A stretch of DNA of 64,000 bases from Antedon bifida. Its lineage: Eukaryota > Echinodermata > Crinoidea > Comatulida > Antedonidae. Below are positions 23,735 to 50,546 of this stretch, in pieces; within the stretch, counting starts at the first letter, position 1; the number at the start of each line of letters is the position of its first letter. The notes beneath the pieces were generated by a model. That model worked only from the letters and a program-made list of their open reading frames with translations, did not search any database and was not told the origin of the DNA. A program made the position numbers and the translations under genes. The stretch covers positions 22,446,501 to 22,510,500 of the forward strand of contig OY727094.1 in the NCBI GenBank assembly GCA_963402885.1, in the 5' to 3' direction.

Positions 23735-23938
23735 TACGGAAGCCCGTTCGGGCCACAAGTTAACTATGTTTTAAAAGCTGTTATCTGGCGGCTGCCACAG
23801 ATAATTAAGTGGCGGCCGCCAGATAATTAAGTGGCGGCCGCCAGATAATTAAGTGGCGGCCGCCAGATAATTAAGTGGCGGCCGCCAGATAACAGCTTTT
23901 AAAATATAGTTAACTTGTGGCCCGAACGGGCTTCCGTA
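23735..23938. mobile_element. 204-bp palindromic MITE with GGCGGCCGCC core repeats
   Basis: Inverted repeats start TACGGAAGCCCGTTCGGGCC and extend about 57 bp on each side. The centre holds a 22-bp unit (GTGGCGGCCGCCAGATAATT...) repeated about four times, itself containing a NotI palindrome. CTCAGC lies on both sides (23729-23734 and 23939-23944), a 6-bp target duplication. There is no coding capacity. Confidence 0.8.
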
Positions 23939-23999
23939 CTCAGCTGTGGAATAAGCTAAATAATAGGATCAACTTTGTTGACATTTCTTAGTGTGTATC

Positions 24000-25029
24000 G
24001 TGATATTTTTTCTCTTGCATCTATGATTTTTACATTATTTTCAAACGGTATATAGTTACACAAGCAAGTTCCTTTGCCATTGTTTGCTTTCGATTGTTTT
24101 CACTGCCATTTGCATTTCCTTTCATCCATTTCACACTCAATTCTTCCAGATTCTGTATCTGTATATAACAGGCTGTGTATAGACATCGTGTACAGTAAAA
24201 GGGAAAACCTTGTGTTTTCGATTATTTTTCAACAAAATATTAAAAAAAGTAAAAATATAAATATGTATGTTCTGATTATTTTGACACCAATATCAAAACT
24301 CTGTGATTTGCAGTTACGTAGATATATAAACGCCATGTCATATGTTAAAGGTCATGTTTCAACAAATGTTCAAAAAGTGTAAATATAAACATATAGGGCC
24401 TATATTTTGAATAATTTTACACCAAATACAGCTGTTTACGACAAGCGGTTACTGATTTTCAAAAATTGGCGGCCATCTTTTTTAACGTCAAATTTGGAAC
24501 CTTTGCGGTAGTCCGATTTGAGTAAACATTTGATATATATGTTTTTTGAGACCATATTTTATTGTAATACATCAGAAAAACATTTTCTTGCAATTTTTGG
24601 GGGGTTATGCCCTATATTTTCATATTTGGATCCGACTACCCGCTGCATTTCGTCCTACGTTTTTTTAAACTCGAAGTGCCCCTTTTAAACTAGAGATCAT
24701 CAGTGAAAGTAATGTAAATAAGTATGCGTAATAGAATTAGTCCTAGACATCTTTTGGTAGCTAATGTTCATATTTCTGAAATAAGTCGACCAAAACACAA
24801 ATAGTCTTATAGTTAAGTAATGCTTAAACCAAACTTTCATAAAATAGTTAGTTTTACACCCTTTTTGTGTCGTTAACCATTAGTTATATTCATTTCATCT
24901 TCAAACGATCAATCTATTGTTATTCTGATTTTTTTTCTGTTATTTTCTTAAACTTTCTAACGTGATCAAAACAATTTAATAAGTATTAAAGTTTATCCTA
25001 TTCTTATATCTGTGCTTTTTATACCCAAA
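24000..25029. other. Intergenic DNA without recognised genes
   Basis: AT-rich, with chance ORFs only (for example the 102-residue frame at 24074, which shows no recognisable motif). Confidence 0.4.
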
Positions 25030-25160
25030 TGTTGAAAACAGTGTTAAATGGCATCGTACATCAATGTTATTTGTTGTATATTGTTAAGTTTATTCTATTC
25101 TGTATCACTGTGTTCAGGTATACCAAAATGAATATAGTCGAGAACAGTGTTAAACTGAAT
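25030..25160 (-). repeat. Unit of the ~109-bp repeat, reverse orientation
   Basis: Read on the minus strand it gives GTTTAACACTGTTCTCGACTA, TTTTGGTATACCTGA, a GTGATACAGAATAG block and AACATTGATGTACGATGCC, matching the tandem units at 20221-20480. Confidence 0.6.
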
Positions 25161-25354
25161 TGTCCTATGCTTTACTGTACTCTGATTTGCTGATATATTC
25201 TGCTTAAATTAGGATTTTCTTTTCTATAAAAATTTAAGTACCCACAATGCACGTTATACAGAAGTCATAGTCTTGTTCATTACAGACACAATACTTTTTA
25301 TCTTATTGTTTTTATTTAATTATCAGTAAGATGGCTTAAACTGTAAAAACAACT

Positions 25355-25799
25355 CACCGGCGCAGATCCTGGGGACTGCCCCCCCCCCCCCCCATATTTT
25401 GTTGGCGGTGGGAGGGGGGATTGTCTCCCTCCCTTTTCAACAGCAAAATCATTAAATTCTTGTTTGTCATGAAATAGAAAGTAAAATTTCTATGACACGC
25501 ATGACGTATCAGAGTATGTAATTTCAGAATACAGTACAGTACAATATAACCAGTGGCGCATCAGCACCACTGCCATAAAAAGTTCTTAACCCAAAATAAC
25601 TGTATTCTTCCGGGCGGAATTTTTATGTGCACAGAAATCGATTAAAACGACCTATAAATTACTCAAAGAGGCGGCTTCCAGGACTCCGATCGGGGACCCT
25701 TGGCGGCCCCTGGCCCCCAGCCTAATGTTACTCGCTTCGCTCGCAAAGTATTTCATTTTTATGCGTCTTCCCACTATTATAAACGGATCTGCGCCGTTG
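25355..25799. mobile_element. hAT-type MITE with 8-bp target duplication
   Basis: Termini are CACCGGCGCAGATCC (25355-25369) and GGATCTGCGCCGTTG (25785-25799), inverted with one mismatch in 15. AAACAACT lies on both sides (25347-25354 and 25800-25807). CA...TG ends with an 8-bp duplication are diagnostic of the hAT superfamily. The 445-bp interior contains a C homopolymer at about 25380-25393 and no coding frame. Confidence 0.85.
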
Positions 25800-25949
25800 A
25801 AACAACTAAATTGAGCGAATGTATGCAAGTGTTCATAAATTTTACTACTGTTTAGTATTAATAAAATTTGGATTAGTATTAAAACATTTACCAGAAAGGT
25901 AGAACAAACATAAAATGTTTGAGAATTCTCAACCCGGCCAGAATCTATA

Positions 25950-27260
25950 TAATTATTATGCTACTAATGTTTGCGTAATTTTACGTATCTCCTCCGAAAC
26001 CACTGAAACTTCGTTTGAGCATGGAGGAAATTTACTGTATATTTCCTCCATGGTTTGCGTAAGTTGTAGATTCCACTTCATCAAATTTGATCCCTTTATG
26101 TATATATCCCCCTTTTCTTCAATTATTGTATGTGGACTACGGAATATAATATAATTTGTCTTTTTAGAATTAATTGGCAACTTATTAATATCCCACCAAT
26201 CTACTATAGGCCTATGTTTCAACTGCTCAATTACATTTGTTAGGTCAGCAATTTCATGAGGATTAAAAGAACAAAATAAACTAGTATATCATCTGCAAAT
26301 AATCATGTGTCAAAGAGGTCAGAAGAATTTACAATATCATTTACATAGACAAGAAACAATGTCGGTCCTAAGACTGACCCTTTCGGTACTCATGTTGTCA
26401 TACATGTTATTGAGTTCTCATTATTAGACTCTATTCCTTACACTGATACATTGCTTTCTATTATATAGATAATTTTTAAATAAAGCTAGTGGCAACCCTC
26501 TTATCCCATATCCACTTAACTTATTCAAAAGTATTTCATGTTTGACTGTGTCGAATGCTTTCTTTAGGTCTTTTCCAACAACTATATTTCCTTTATCTAA
26601 TTTCTCAGGCAGGTTTTGTGCTAACTCAATAATAGAAAGTTTTGTGCTAAACCCTTCTCTATATCTATACTGTTAATAAGAAAATAAATCAAATATGAAT
26701 GAAAAATAATTCTTAACATTTCTTTTGTTGAATATGCCATTTTAATGTCACCTTTACCTAAAATACTGTAATTTAAAGCGAAAAATAGTCAATTTGGCTA
26801 ATACATCTTTAAATAACATTAAGGTTGCTTATTTATAATTTTCTCAAATACTTTACTAAATTGTGGCAATACAGATATTGGTTTATAATTCCCTGGATCC
26901 GATGGCAGACCCTTTTTAAATAATGGAATTACTTTTTCTTTTTTTAAGTCATCAGGGAAGACTCCAGTAGATAATGACAAATTAATTATATACGTAAAAG
27001 GTCTAGATATAATCTGCTGCATATTATGATTAATTTGGTCCAAGCCTACAGCCTTATTCTTATCTAAACCTTTAAAGATATCATTTACTTCTTCATCAAC
27101 AACACAATTAAAAAATAATGAATTTTGGGGTAAATTTGATAAATATATATTATGATTTACATATGTGTTATCAATACATCCTTCTGCAAGATTTTTTCCA
27201 ATTGAAACAAAATAATCATTGATTATTTTCTATATTAACTGTACCATCACATGATTTAAT
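25950..27260 (-). pseudogene. LINE reverse-transcriptase relic
   Basis: Minus-strand reading order runs from 27260 down. A linker has NKAVGLDQI, then VIPLFKKG and NYKPISVLP (26819-27043). KKAFDTVKHEILL is at about 26580-26530, VPKGSVLGPTLFLVYVND at about 26390-26330 and the catalytic box FADD at about 26295-26275. Downstream residues KLPINSKKTNYIIF follow at 26180-26150. These are the boxes of a complete reverse transcriptase in order. A stop precedes FADD, and an unrelated ~110-bp block (26700-26815) interrupts the frame, so it is inactive. Confidence 0.8.
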
Positions 27261-27407
27261 TTATTAGGTAATTTCATTTTCTTCTTGCCTCATCCTAAAA
27301 TATCATTAATTAATTGAGGATTTTTGCTTGGTAAGTCTGTAAGTCAAGTGCGTATAGTAGATATACAATAATGCTTTTTGAAAAAGCTTTGGGCAAGACA
27401 GAAGGAC

Positions 27408-28802
27408 TGTTGAACCCACAAATGTGAAAACGCCCACAAATGTGAAAACAACCACAAATGTGAAAACGCATCACCCACAAATGTGAAAACAACCACAAAT
27501 GTGAAAACGCATCACCCACAAATGTGAAAACAACCACAAATGTGAAAACGCATCAACCACAAATGTGAAAACACCGCCCACAAATGTGAAAACGATCATC
27601 GCCCACAAATGTGATAACGCCCACAAATGTAAAAAAAAGAGAGACTTTTTCGCCCACAAATGTAAAAAAAATCAGATCAAATTTAATGCTAGATTCAGAC
27701 AATTTTGATCGAGTTAATACATTATATCATGATTGTATTGAGTTGTTTCAGTAATTGTTTGTTCACGATACGTCTGTTAGGGTCGTCGTTAACACGTTGG
27801 ATTATTATCATTTGCTGCTCGTGCGCGCGATATTTGCACGTTAACTCGTTTGTTTAATGAACGTAATAGTTCAAGACGATATTTAATTTGTTATTTGCTG
27901 CGCGCGTGCACCATACTTCAAGGTCAAGGCCATGTTATATCATTGTTGCTTCTAGTGTGTGGCTGTTGGCTTACTATTATGTACGTATTGTTATAAGTCG
28001 ATGCTCGATTCAATGTTTTTGTGCGCGTACACGATACCACAAGGTCAAGGTCATATATACTATTGCACGCACAAAAAACATCGAATCGAACATCGACTTG
28101 GAACTATACGAACATAACAATAAGCCAACGAGTTAATAACCACACACTACATACAAGTAGCAATTTAAACTTGACCTTTTAGTATCGTGTACACGCGCAA
28201 AAAAACATCGAACATCGACTTATAACAATACGTACATAATAGTAAGCCAACAACCACACAGTAGAAGCAACAATGATATAACATGGCCTTGACCTTGAAG
28301 TATGGTGCACGAGCGCAGAAAATAACAAACATCGTCTTGAACTATTACGTACATTAAACAAACGAGTTAACATGCAAATATCGCGCACACAAGCAGCAAA
28401 TGGTAATAATCCAACGCGTTAACGACGACCCTAACAGACGTATCGTGAACAAACAATTATTGAAACAACTCAATACAATCATGATATAATGTATTAACTC
28501 GATCAAAATTGTTTGAGTCTAGCATTAAATTTGATCTGATTTTTTTTACATTTGTGGGCGAAAAAGTCTCTCTTTTTTACATTTGTGGGCGTTATCACAT
28601 TTGTGGGCGATGATCGTTTTCACATTTGTGGGCGCTGTTTATTACATTTGTGGGTGATGCGTTTTCACATTTGTGGTTGTTTTCACATTTGTGGGTGATG
28701 CGTTTTCACATTTGTGGCTGTTTTCACATTTGTGGGTGATGCGTTTTCACATTTGTGGTTGTTTTCACATTTGTGGGCGTTTTTACATTTGTGGGTTCAA
28801 CA
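27408..28802. mobile_element. Foldback element: ~640-bp inverted arms with terminal minisatellites
   Basis: The element starts TGTTGAACCCACAAATGTG and ends with its complement CACAAATGTGGGTTCAACA-type sequence. Both arms begin with a tandem array of CCCACAAATGTGAAAAC (left 27411-27665, right 28545-28796, inverted). The arms continue as diverged inverted copies to about 28045 and from about 28160, leaving a spacer of ~115 bp. AGGAC flanks both sides (27403-27407 and 28803-28807), a 5-bp target duplication. It sits upstream of the LINE relic at 25950-27260. The ORFs within (for example SHLWLFSHLWV repeats) are minisatellite translations, not genes. A solo fragment, CCCACAAATGTAACAGATCAG, is at about 37600. 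Confidence 0.85.
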
Positions 28803-28807
28803 AGGAC

Positions 28808-29823
28808 ATTTTTACGAAAAAGATTATAAACATTTATTTTTTTATTTATCTTATGTGGGTTCATCCCACTTTTAATTCCATACTTTACTAAACACATTTT
28901 CATTTCAATACACTATACACATTGTTATATTAACAATGTTTGTTTTCATCATCTGTTTACATACATTTTTGTTCATTTGTTTACATCACATTTTCTCTTT
29001 TTATACATACATTATCTATAGCACATTTTCAAACTCAAACTTATTTTTTACTTACATAGTCGTTTTTGGTTTTTTTTCATCTACATGCATATTTATTTCT
29101 TCATACAATTATAATACAATTTATGTTTACTAAACCCATCTATGCTAAATTTGTATATCTATTTTTTTTTTTAAATCAATCTTAGCATTTTGTTTTTCTT
29201 TTTTGTTATTCTAGATTTACACTCATGGTCTAACTATATAGAATTGCATTTGTTTTAGTCTTAGCATATTTTCGTTTAACAATGCATATTCTCTCTTACT
29301 TTTGTTTATACATATATTATCATTTAACCAAATTTATGTTTATTACTCTATTTATAAACTTAGACATTTTTTTTAAAAACAATTTTATCATTTTCAATTT
29401 CACATGCAATAAAGAATAAGCATATTTACATATATATACATACATGAAAGCTTTGATAAAAACACAATTCACTACTTATACTTAAACATCTTACATAAAA
29501 AAAACACACATATAAAATGCAAGTTTGTCTGGCTGTTTTACTTCATCATTTTGCAATTATCCTCAATTAGTACTTTGATACTAACAGCATTGGCATTTTT
29601 CTACATTTGGATTTATACACAACTCTACAAGACACAACAGACACAGAAACCTCAAATTTTGAATGTATGGACCTATATATTAGAATCCATCGTATTTGTA
29701 GTCACATACTTTCTTAACATTTTGTTTTATATAATGTATCTCATTAACATAGTCTCTTCACTTACATGTAACCTGATAGAGCATATACCTGCATAATTAC
29801 ATATTTCTTATCTTTTTTCAGAT
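28808..29823. other. T-rich low-complexity stretch
   Basis: Strongly T/A-biased with CATA and ACATT words. The ORFs at 28936 and 29551 translate to hydrophobic, low-complexity residues as expected from such bias. On the minus strand it could be the A-rich 3' region of the LINE at 29824-30170. No gene is supported. Confidence 0.45.
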
Positions 29824-30170
29824 TTAAACAATTGTAGAAGATTGATTTTTTTTATCTTTTTCCATTAAACTTAATATCTTTACTTTATAAATACAGAATG
29901 CGCCTAGAGTGTATAATTTATTTACGTAATTGTTGTCAGTTTCGAATAAAAGTCTTTTAAAAGAAAAAACAGGAATATGTATGCTTACTTCTCTAGTTAT
30001 TCTGTTTATCTCTCTCCATAGACATTTTACTGTTATACACTCTGCTAACATTATGTTTGTCATTCTCAATAACATTGCATGTGTCACAATTTGGAGAATT
30101 TACAAGGTTCCACTTACGTAATCTTTCATTTGTTGGCAAAATTCTGTGAAACAGTTTAAAATTAAAACAT
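29824..30170 (-). pseudogene. LINE C-terminal zinc-knuckle region, frameshifted
   Basis: From 30170 down, the minus strand reads FKLFHRILPTNERLRKW, then NCDTC (first half of a zinc motif), and after a frame change VKCLWREINR. This order is typical of the zf-RVT region at the end of L1/Tx1-like LINE ORF2 proteins (ILPTNERL.RW..V.S..C..C...E...H.F..C..VK..W..I). The ORF of 87 residues covers only the last part. Confidence 0.65.
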
Positions 30171-30559
30171 TTATAATGTATACATATTTTGTATAATCTA
30201 ATCTAATGTTTGATAATGAACATTATTGATGATAAATGTCCAACTCCTTATAAAACGAATATTACCTTGTGGAATAAAAACCACTGAAATGTGCAGTTCA
30301 AAATGATAGTCTGTTATTTGTCCACATATAGTGACAAAAACATTATCGGAAGACAGAGAAACGTACATAACGTCATTAAAAGACAATATTTTCATGACCC
30401 GTCGACATTACAGCATAATAAGCAGAAAGTAAATAAACTACAGTAGCCTGCCGCAAAAGCAATCCATACCAGTCACAAAAAGGCTACAGCTCTTAATAAA
30501 TCTCGGTCCCTTTTCTACACAGAAATATATTTTGAAAGGAAGAAAAATGATAAATGAAC
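30171..30559. other. Non-coding DNA without recognised feature
   Basis: It includes a small minus-strand ORF (30198-30395) without recognisable motif. It may be the upstream part of the LINE relic. Confidence 0.35.
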
Positions 30560-30562
30560 GAA

Positions 30563-30942
30563 CTACTCAAAATATAAGAAAATAAAGGAATAAAATAAAT
30601 AAGCAAGTACTACAAAAAAAAGAAATATACTAACTAATTCGCAAAGTTCCAATAGCGAAAACTTTTCCTTAAATAATTCACAGGAGAAACGTTTAACATT
30701 TTCTAGTAGCAAATCAGTTTCACATTTAACTGTGCCGCAACACATGCATATACAACAAATCCTGCCACAAGTTTACCGACGTTTACTTTTCCATCCATTG
30801 TTATTTTTATCACATAATTCAGCGCTTCTTTAAAAGTATTTTTACACAATGCATTCAATTTCAAATTGTTTTCCAACTCTTTACAAGTACGAATAGTACT
30901 CTGGAGGATAGGTGAGTCCAATACAGATGTGTAACATATCAT
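30563..30942 (-). pseudogene. Bcl-2-family-like segment (BH3 and BH1), frameshifted
   Basis: Minus-strand frame from 30942 contains TIRTCKELENNLKL, which fits a BH3 helix. It is followed 24 residues later by MDGKVNVGKLVAGF, a good match to the BH1 signature of Bax/Bak/Bok proteins (pattern DG.VNWGR.VA.F), with V in place of the usual W. The spacing between the two is as in the family. This frame stops at about 30706. The overlapping frame then reads ENVKRFSCELFKEKF, resembling the helix before BH2, and a hydrophobic stretch like a tail anchor (VSIFLFFVVLAYLFYS). So a one-base shift separates BH1 from the C-terminal half. A CCTCCAG acceptor at about 30898 suggests it may be an internal exon; no N-terminal exon was found. 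It is a broken gene, or an intact one with a sequencing error or unseen intron. Bcl-2 proteins control mitochondrial apoptosis; function here is inference. Confidence 0.45.
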
Positions 30943-31419
30943 TCATGTTTGACATTAAATTTGTCACAAGATTTATAAAAATAGTAGTATTCTGCAGCGT
31001 GGATCTCCAGTTAGAACGATTGTTTTTAATTCGTATTAATTAGGCCTGCATAATTATGTTACTGGTGAGGGAAAAATAGAACCATTAATGATAACTGAAC
31101 TTTCTGTAGCACCCTACTTTCCTGTACTAAATATAAATAAATAAAAGAGATAAATCAAGATAGATAAATCAAAGAGATTCATAAATAAACAACTGCATGA
31201 AATAAGATTGGATGGTTCGAATTTTGTATAATGAATTACTGGTGGATGGTGTATTATGTATTTTTGGCGAGTTTGGCTTTCCATAGGCGCCCTCTACAGA
31301 TTCAGTTATGATCAAAAACCAACCGACCGGAAGTCGAATTGTGTGTGTGGTGTGTGTGTAATAAATACGTGTGTGTGTGTTGGGGGGAAAAGGAAGTGGT
31401 GGAAGGAAACAAGAACAAG

Positions 31420-31614
31420 AACATTTTGACATCCACCATCATAAAGTCGAGTCTCGGGTGTGTATAGGCTATTCTATAGTATAAGTGTATAACTATAAGG
31501 CCACTACACTAGGCTTTGCTTAGCTAAAACTTCTAATTTATTTGCGGAAATTGCTTGATTCAGATTGATATTGAGGAATTGAGAACTAGGAATTCGAGAA
31601 CTACTCCCAACAAG
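31420..31614 (+). other. Candidate 5' untranslated exon of the ACK1-type gene
   Basis: The first coding exon of the kinase gene begins 7 bases after an acceptor at 34800, so an upstream untranslated exon must exist. This stretch ends CAACAAG followed by GTAATT (donor at 31615) and lies in a non-repetitive region with GT microsatellites just upstream (31340-31380). It is the best-looking candidate, but unproven. Confidence 0.3.
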
Positions 31615-31629
31615 GTAATTGTAAATTGA

Positions 31630-31810
31630 TATTAGTATAGTAGGATAGGCCTAGCTAGGCCTAGGCTAGTACTAGGCCTAGTACTAGGCCTAGGCCTAGT
31701 AGGCCAGGCGGCCTAGGCCTAGGCTAGGCATATTAATAATTAATAGCGTAGACTAGGCCTAGAAGGCCTACTAAGGCGCTTATACTTATACTAGGTTAGG
31801 CCTTAGCTCT
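31630..31810. repeat. TAGGCCTA palindrome cluster
   Basis: About 180 bp is built mostly from overlapping TAGGCCTAG/CTAGGCCTA words joined by short AGTACT or CTAGGC links. The same 8-mer is scattered over the whole window, but only here does it form a near-tandem block. Confidence 0.7.
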
Positions 31811-31843
31811 ATAAGCCTAGTCTAGCTGGATGCTAGCCTAGTC

Positions 31844-31928
31844 AAGTCGCCCCATACAAAGTCGCACCAAAACAAAGTCGCCCGACACAGTCGGCCATCA
31901 AAAAGTCGCCCCAACGCAAAGTCGCCCC
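31844..31928 (+). repeat. AAAGTCGCCCC short tandem repeat
   Basis: Six imperfect copies of AAAGTCGCCCC (variants GCACC, GCCCG, GGCC) are spaced about 14-18 bp apart with ACA-rich linkers. Confidence 0.6.
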
Positions 31929-31984
31929 TAAGCATTAATTAAAATAGTTTACGTAAAATTACGTAACATTATATTCTTGCTCAA

Positions 31985-32275
31985 TTTGAGCACAAAATAA
32001 CACGCTAGTCCGCTATGGTCGCACTACAGCGCACCAGCTCAACAAGGGAAACCCCTCCGGAGTCACTCCAAATTTTACGATGAGCGGTCGGATTCAAAAT
32101 CGGTCGCGTTTAATTTTGGTCGAGGTAAAATGATGTTACGATTATTTTTACTTTGGATGATGAATTTTTATTATTAATAATTAGATTGTTTTTATTTTAC
32201 AGGTCTAGGTAGGGGAAAGATGTGTGCCTTCAAAAATGACAATTTGTAAACATGGATTATGATATTGTCACTGTC
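31985..32275 (+). repeat. Dispersed repeat, inverted partner of 15565-15815
   Basis: It shares with the other copy GGAGTCACTCCAAATTTTA-like, CGGTCGCGTTTAATTTTGG, AATAATTAGATTG and AGATGTGTGCCTTCAAAA blocks. A TTTACAGGTCTAG site resembles a splice acceptor but is part of the repeat. Confidence 0.55.
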
Positions 32276-32521
32276 ACATGATATTTGACATGTAGTCTAG
32301 CATACTATTAAAAGGTGTAAAATATAGTTGATATTTGAAAATAAATTGGCACAGCCAATGGAAGATAATATTATTTTTCATTAAATATAAAAAAAGACCA
32401 TAATATATAATCATATTGACATTTGTTGGAAAAGAGTACTTTAAATTTAATGATCACTAGTCGTGAGTTAGCTTTCTTAGATATTTCATTTACATGAACA
32501 GAACAATTTAATCTTTTTTTG

Positions 32522-33300
32522 CTAGCTACAGATTGAATGCAATATTTGATCTCCCAAAGTGGAATATAAGAAATCGCTTAATAATTCAGCCATGTAAAAA
32601 TCACTATGAGCCATAGATCCATCTAAATTTTGTAAATTGGGAATTCTACTAACTCCTTTCATTTTACTTTTGATATGAATCAAAAAGCTTTTAGCCTTAG
32701 TTTTGACCACCAAAACTAATTTGTTTTCAAAGACTGATTTTGATTGCCTCACTACATTTGTAACTTTATTTCTAATTTCATTGAAAGATCTATGGCAGTC
32801 CTTATTCAAAGTGTTTTTGTTCATTGCCTTAACATAAGATTTCAAGCTCTACGTTTTTTCCTAAGATTTCTGATCTCAGAGATCATCCATTGAGGAAATA
32901 ATTTTTTTTTTTTTTTATTTAAATGGGACAAATGCTTCTACATAACTAGTAAGAATTGAGTGGAAATATTCCCACGAATCGATACCATTCATTTCAGAGA
33001 GGTCATTTGTCCAATTAACCTCATTAAGTAAGGACCTCATTTTATTATAGTGACCATGATATTATCATCACATTCATCCTGATGTAAAACTGCTGCCTCG
33101 AGATTAAAGAATAACATGCCATGATCATTTCTTCCAAGAGAGGTGGTCTCACTTCAATATCACTGCAAATTTCTGGGATAAGTCTGCAAAAGTCAAGTAT
33201 ATTTGATATCTGACCTCTCAAAGCGGGTTGGTTCTACAGAATACCAACTGCCTTAAAAATAGATCATCTGGACACAGCTACGACACAATTTATATCCAAA
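32522..33300 (-). pseudogene. LINE relic (endonuclease end to linker)
   Basis: From 33250 down the minus strand reads ISDILDFCRLIPEICSD, then GRNDHGMLFF after a frame change, and the linker frame 32845-32522 with FNEIRNKVTNVVRQSK and KAKSFLIHIKSKMKG. This is the pattern of the C-terminal endonuclease region and the segment ahead of the reverse transcriptase in CR1/L2-like LINEs. Several frame breaks and a T-run insertion at about 32910 make it inactive. Confidence 0.6.
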
Positions 33301-33765
33301 ACTGACATAAATTTGTTTAAAAAATACAAAATTTAAAGATATCAATTTTGTCTCTAACTCTCTCTGCAATGACATGACTTACTATTCACAGGTGCATTTT
33401 CGTTCGTTTTTTTAACGGTGTCTGTACGTGTGATATACTACGCTCACGCTAATGTAAAATTTGCTTTTGCAAAACTGGCGAATTTTTAATTAGCATATAA
33501 TAAACTGTATTGACTAATTACTACAAGACAAAAACTTAGGATTATCAATAAACATTTTGGCGCATAAAATCTGGGAAAAGTGTTTTTTTATTTTGTTTAT
33601 TGCGCTGGCAGTTGTATTGAATAACACAATGACGGCCGGCCAGTACGCCAAATCCTTGATGCAATGAGACAATCTACCTTTCATGGTGATTAATGCTTTT
33701 ATTTCTGAATCTTACTTCTAGACCTATCCATTATAGTATGGTTCCAGCCATTGTGTCCATTGATG

Positions 33766-34171
33766 CAGACCTGCCAACCCCTGGGTTATAAAAATCTGAC
33801 AAATTTTGTTGTCAACAAATTTTGGAGATTTAACAAAATAAAACCGGAGATTTCATGAATAACGATGGAAAATACTAAAAAAACACAAGACAAACCAACT
33901 AATATCTGCCCTCTATCTGTTGGATAGACTGTTGATGGCGCCCTTCAATTTGAAAATGGCTTGTTCATTTTGTTGCAAAGTTAGCTAAATACGAATACAT
34001 TACACAATAACAACAATCAAAAGCACTCAAATTTTTTCATAAATTTTGTATTAAATTTGTGAAACTAGTAGTATAAGGGAAAATTATGATAAAATCTGAA
34101 AACTCTGCTGAACTGGAGATTGCCTTAAAATCGGGTGACACCCAACAACATCATGTGAGTTGGCAGGTCTG
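33766..34171. mobile_element. TIR element with CAGACCTGCCAAC ends
   Basis: CAGACCTGCCAAC at 33766 and GTTGGCAGGTCTG ending at 34171 form perfect 13-bp terminal inverted repeats around a 406-bp AT-rich interior. Flanks TTGATG and TTAATG differ at one base and may be a decayed duplication. It looks like a non-autonomous hAT-like element; class is not certain. Confidence 0.7.
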
Positions 34172-34800
34172 TTAATGTAGTTAAGATCAATAATGATTTG
34201 TTTTGAAAGCAAATTGAGCTGGCATTCTGCACAAACGACCAATATCAACTTTAACCAGGTTAAATTTGGTGCTTTCTTTCCCTGATTAATTATTTTTCAT
34301 AGCCTGCCTATTTTTGCAATTTTACTTTTCTGACATCAATGTAGGCCATCATCATGGAAGCAATTTAAACAATATTCAAAAAATCTATGTTCTTAGAAAC
34401 ATGTTTGTCTTGTTACCCAATACCATGCATACATGTCTCATATACAACCATTTACTAAATTTCATCTGATGGGTACAGTTTTGGCCTGTATTTGTAACAA
34501 TCAAAATCTGTCTCAATTTCGTAGAGATTGGATTGATTTGGTTACAAATTTTGCAGGCTTTGTAAAAAAAAAAACTGACACGTGCCACGTTTACATATTC
34601 AAGTACAGCAATTTTTTATAAAAATAAGGAAAAATTTATTTAAAACTTGCTTTTATCATTCCATCGGATCAATTTATAAAAATTTCCATTAAAATCTACA
34701 TGTGGCCGTGGCTCTGTCTGGGTCCCCCCTATTCAAAAATCCTGGATCTGTCCCTGTTTTGTTGAAGTTGTTAGATGATGTGTTATTTTTTATTCCATAG
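34172..34800. other. Intron upstream of the first coding kinase exon
   Basis: AT-rich with no repeat boundary recognised. It ends TTTTTATTCCATAG, a good acceptor, at 34800. Confidence 0.5.
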
Positions 34801-34807
34801 AATAAAA

Positions 34808-50546
<15,739 letters not shown>

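Noticed and set aside
27310-28891. ORFs with SHLWLFSHLWV-type repeats
   Set aside because: Translations of the foldback element's terminal minisatellite on either arm.
29551-29796. 81-residue multi-membrane-like ORF
   Set aside because: Hydrophobicity follows from strong T bias in the low-complexity stretch; no splice or start context.
32200-32220. TTTACAGGTCTAG as splice acceptor for a kinase 5' exon
   Set aside because: The same sequence is found in the inverted repeat copy at 15565-15815, so it belongs to the repeat.
34775-34807. Earlier in-frame ATG for the kinase (34775)
   Set aside because: It lies upstream of the TTCCATAG acceptor at 34800, hence in intron, and the family starts close to the WLENLL motif.
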